DNA from: a virus | Virus record (IMG/VR): IMGVR_UViG_3300025301_000043 | Coordinates: 1 to 36,730 of that record | DNA length: 36,730 bases | Reading direction: 5' to 3' (one strand) | Shown: positions 35,536 to 36,730 of the stretch, in pieces | Numbering within the stretch: the first letter of the stretch is position 1 | Layout of the letters: every line of letters begins with the position of its first letter | Made by a program: the position numbers and the translations under genes | The notes under the pieces: generated by a model | The model's database searches: none | What the model was told of the DNA's origin: nothing | The model's input: the letters and a program-made list of their open reading frames with translations, nothing else

Positions 35536-35763
35536 ATGAACGGACAAGAGCTGACTGATTGGAGAGAAAGCTTAAAAACTGACTTGGCAGAGGTCAAAAC
35601 TGATGTCAAATGGATTAAGGGCTATATTAGAGGATTGGATGAGCGTCAATCTGAACTTACGAAGCAGGTATCGTGGCTTAAAGGGATGGGTTCGTTTGTT
35701 GGTGTTATTCTTGGGAGCATTCTTGCTCTGGTTAGCAGCGTAGTATTTGGAGTAGAGAAATAA
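35536..35763 (+). CDS. XhlA/holin-associated-like membrane protein (75 aa)
   Basis: Residues 1-48 are a charged coiled-coil (ESLKTDLAEVKTDVKWIKGY, then R-Q-S-E-L-T-K-Q-V), residues 52-72 a transmembrane helix (GSFVGVILGSILALVSSVVF). This layout fits haemolysin XhlA-type proteins that cooperate with holins. Short spacing (three bases) from the previous stop; SD weak. TAATG to the next gene. Confidence 0.7.
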   Translation: MNGQELTDWRESLKTDLAEVKTDVKWIKGYIRGLDERQSELTKQVSWLKGMGSFVGVILGSILALVSSVVFGVEK

Positions 35764-35996
35764 TGGATGCTGAATCTGTATTAGGATTAATGGAGCAATA
35801 TGGTCTCCCCGTTATTCTTTTGGGGGCGGCAATATATGCACTGTATCGGTTCATAGTATTCAGCCTTTATGAGGTAAAGAATGAATTTGGCAGGAGACAC
35901 GAAGATAACGCAAAGGCTATGTCAGAAGTAAAGGTTGCTTTGGGTGAGATTAAATCCGACCTCAGACTGTTGGTTGGGATAATGACGAAGTCATAA
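35763..35996 (+). CDS. Holin-like membrane protein (77 aa)
   Basis: TAATG start. Residues 15-34 (LPVILLGAAIYALYRFIVFS) form one transmembrane helix followed by an acidic-basic coiled-coil (YEVKNEFGRRHEDNAKAMSEVKVAL). Resembles BhlA-type holin-like proteins; compare 35108. TAATG at the end as well. Confidence 0.7.
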   Translation: MDAESVLGLMEQYGLPVILLGAAIYALYRFIVFSLYEVKNEFGRRHEDNAKAMSEVKVALGEIKSDLRLLVGIMTKS

Positions 35997-36232
35997 TGAA
36001 GCTACCGCAAGCAAAATGGGAGAAGGAACTGGCAGATTGGAATCAGAATTTAGGTAATATGTTTGGTGGATTTTTGGGCATGTTCTTGGTGTTTGCTATT
36101 TGCATGTTTTTTTATGAAGGCTGTAGTTGGAGAAGTGTAAATGGGCCAGATAATATTGTTACCCCAGAAGAAGAAGAAACGGCTCCAGACCCAAGTTTTA
36201 ACGCCTCAGATTGGATACTATTTAGGGAGTAG
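35996..36232 (+). CDS. Single-helix membrane protein (78 aa)
   Basis: TAATG start. Residues 22-40 (MFGGFLGMFLVFAICMFFY) are a membrane helix. The N-terminal 20 residues are amphipathic and basic-acidic (KWEKELADWNQNLG), and the tail after the helix is acidic (EEEETAPD), which suggests N-in, C-out topology. No family named. Confidence 0.65.
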   Translation: MKLPQAKWEKELADWNQNLGNMFGGFLGMFLVFAICMFFYEGCSWRSVNGPDNIVTPEEEETAPDPSFNASDWILFRE

Positions 36233-36237
36233 AAGGT

Positions 36238-36666
36238 ATGTGGGAATCGGTCTTTATAGCAAGCATGTGGGCGTATTGGTTAAGCGAAGGATGCACGGAG
36301 GGGTACACGTTTGCAAATCCAGACAGGAGAAAAGAAAATAAACTTATTTGTGAACATAAAGGCAAGGGCGAGGGGGTACTAGATTATCATGCTTGGCGAC
36401 TTGGAGAGAATATTGGCACAGTGGGTGCTGTTGCCAGTGCATATATGGCCTCATCGGAGCCACTAAATTTTGCCATGATATTAACGGGGTCGTGGCTTAC
36501 TGGAACGTGGATATATGAAAGAGCATTGAACTATGTTTTTTCTAACGAACTATTTCCACAAAAAGGCCCGTATCATTTAATGGGGATTGCAATTCCCCGA
36601 AACCAGCTTGTTGAAGGTGTGCTTACAGCTGGAGTTGGAACAGTATTAATTATGGGAGGTCTATAA
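36238..36666 (+). CDS. Multi-helix membrane protein (142 aa)
   Basis: Begins MWESVFIASMWAYWLSEGCT. Hydrophobic stretches near the N-terminus and at about residues 62-73, 77-93 and 125-142 (GVGTVLIMGGL) suggest two to four membrane helices with a charged loop (RRKENKLICEHKGKGEG). Follows the previous stop by five bases. No endolysin motif. Function unknown; member of the membrane cassette. Confidence 0.65.
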   Translation: MWESVFIASMWAYWLSEGCTEGYTFANPDRRKENKLICEHKGKGEGVLDYHAWRLGENIGTVGAVASAYMASSEPLNFAMILTGSWLTGTWIYERALNYVFSNELFPQKGPYHLMGIAIPRNQLVEGVLTAGVGTVLIMGGL

Positions 36667-36730
36667 TGGACTGGGCAATGCAAAATTGGGAATACGTGAT
36701 GCTTGGTGTCATGGTCGTTGACAAGGTAGT
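36666..36730 (+). CDS. Partial membrane-type ORF, cut by window end
   Basis: TAATG start, at least 21 codons: MDWAMQNWEYVMLGVMVVDK... The hydrophobic YVMLGVMVV suggests another small membrane protein. Cut by the right edge, so no further call. Confidence 0.5.
   Translation, partial: MDWAMQNWEYVMLGVMVVDKV

Overview
The window is a contiguous piece of a tailed double-stranded DNA bacteriophage. It has a terminase large subunit, portal, scaffold and major capsid gene in canonical order, a phage-type replication and recombination set, dozens of small overlapping ORFs and almost no intergenic DNA. No integrase, repressor module, tRNA or rRNA was recognised, so a lytic lifestyle is the simpler reading. 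No tape measure, sheath or tail tube gene was recognised. Together with the portal type and the large proteins at the left end, this suggests a short-tailed (podovirus-like) virion, but that is inference. Shine-Dalgarno sequences (AGGAG/GGAGG) and sigma70-like promoters (TTGACA, about 17 bp, TATATT) point to a bacterial host. A putative lipoprotein and several holin-like proteins fit a diderm host, but I cannot name it.

Layout. (1) 3-4760, plus strand: four long genes joined by TAATG stop/start overlaps, probably virion-associated or ejected proteins; one has a zincin HExxH motif and another a degenerate version. (2) 4842-18984, minus strand: the early/middle block. It holds DnaB helicase, an SSB-like protein, a Rad52-like annealing protein, a Cas4/AddB-like Fe-S nuclease, a ribbon-helix-helix regulator, two small PD-(D/E)XK-like nucleases, a MoxR-type AAA+ ATPase followed by a VWA-domain protein, many zinc-ribbon miniproteins and three membrane microproteins. 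Several of these genes are shorter than 60 codons. (3) 18985-19648: a divergent, non-coding control region with an inverted repeat, three 11-bp iterons, G-runs and a 120-bp AT-only-like tract; it is a candidate origin. (4) 19649-24717, plus: DNA methyltransferase, small zinc proteins, metallophosphoesterase, and terminase small and large subunits. (5) 24764-34349, plus: portal, scaffold, capsid, small head/connector proteins, a tail-fibre-like protein and a glycine-rich adhesin-like protein. (6) 34434-36730, plus: a putative lipoprotein and a dense run of small membrane proteins (lysis or host-membrane cassette), cut off by the window end.

How it fits together. The leftward block supplies DNA unwinding (DnaB), strand coating and annealing (SSB, Rad52-like), end resection (Cas4-like) and branch processing (PD-(D/E)XK proteins). 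The rightward block packages DNA and builds the particle. Several operon heads (methyltransferase, portal and the RHH gene) have a promoter whose -10 box lies only 5-13 nt before the ATG, implying leaderless or nearly leaderless mRNAs beside SD-led downstream genes. Several leftward genes, and one capsid-region transcript, are followed by GC hairpins that lack a U-tract. The least ordinary elements are the ATPase/VWA pair, the leaderless promoter layout, the candidate origin, the recurring hairpins and the many membrane microproteins. No DNA polymerase or primase was recognised in the window.
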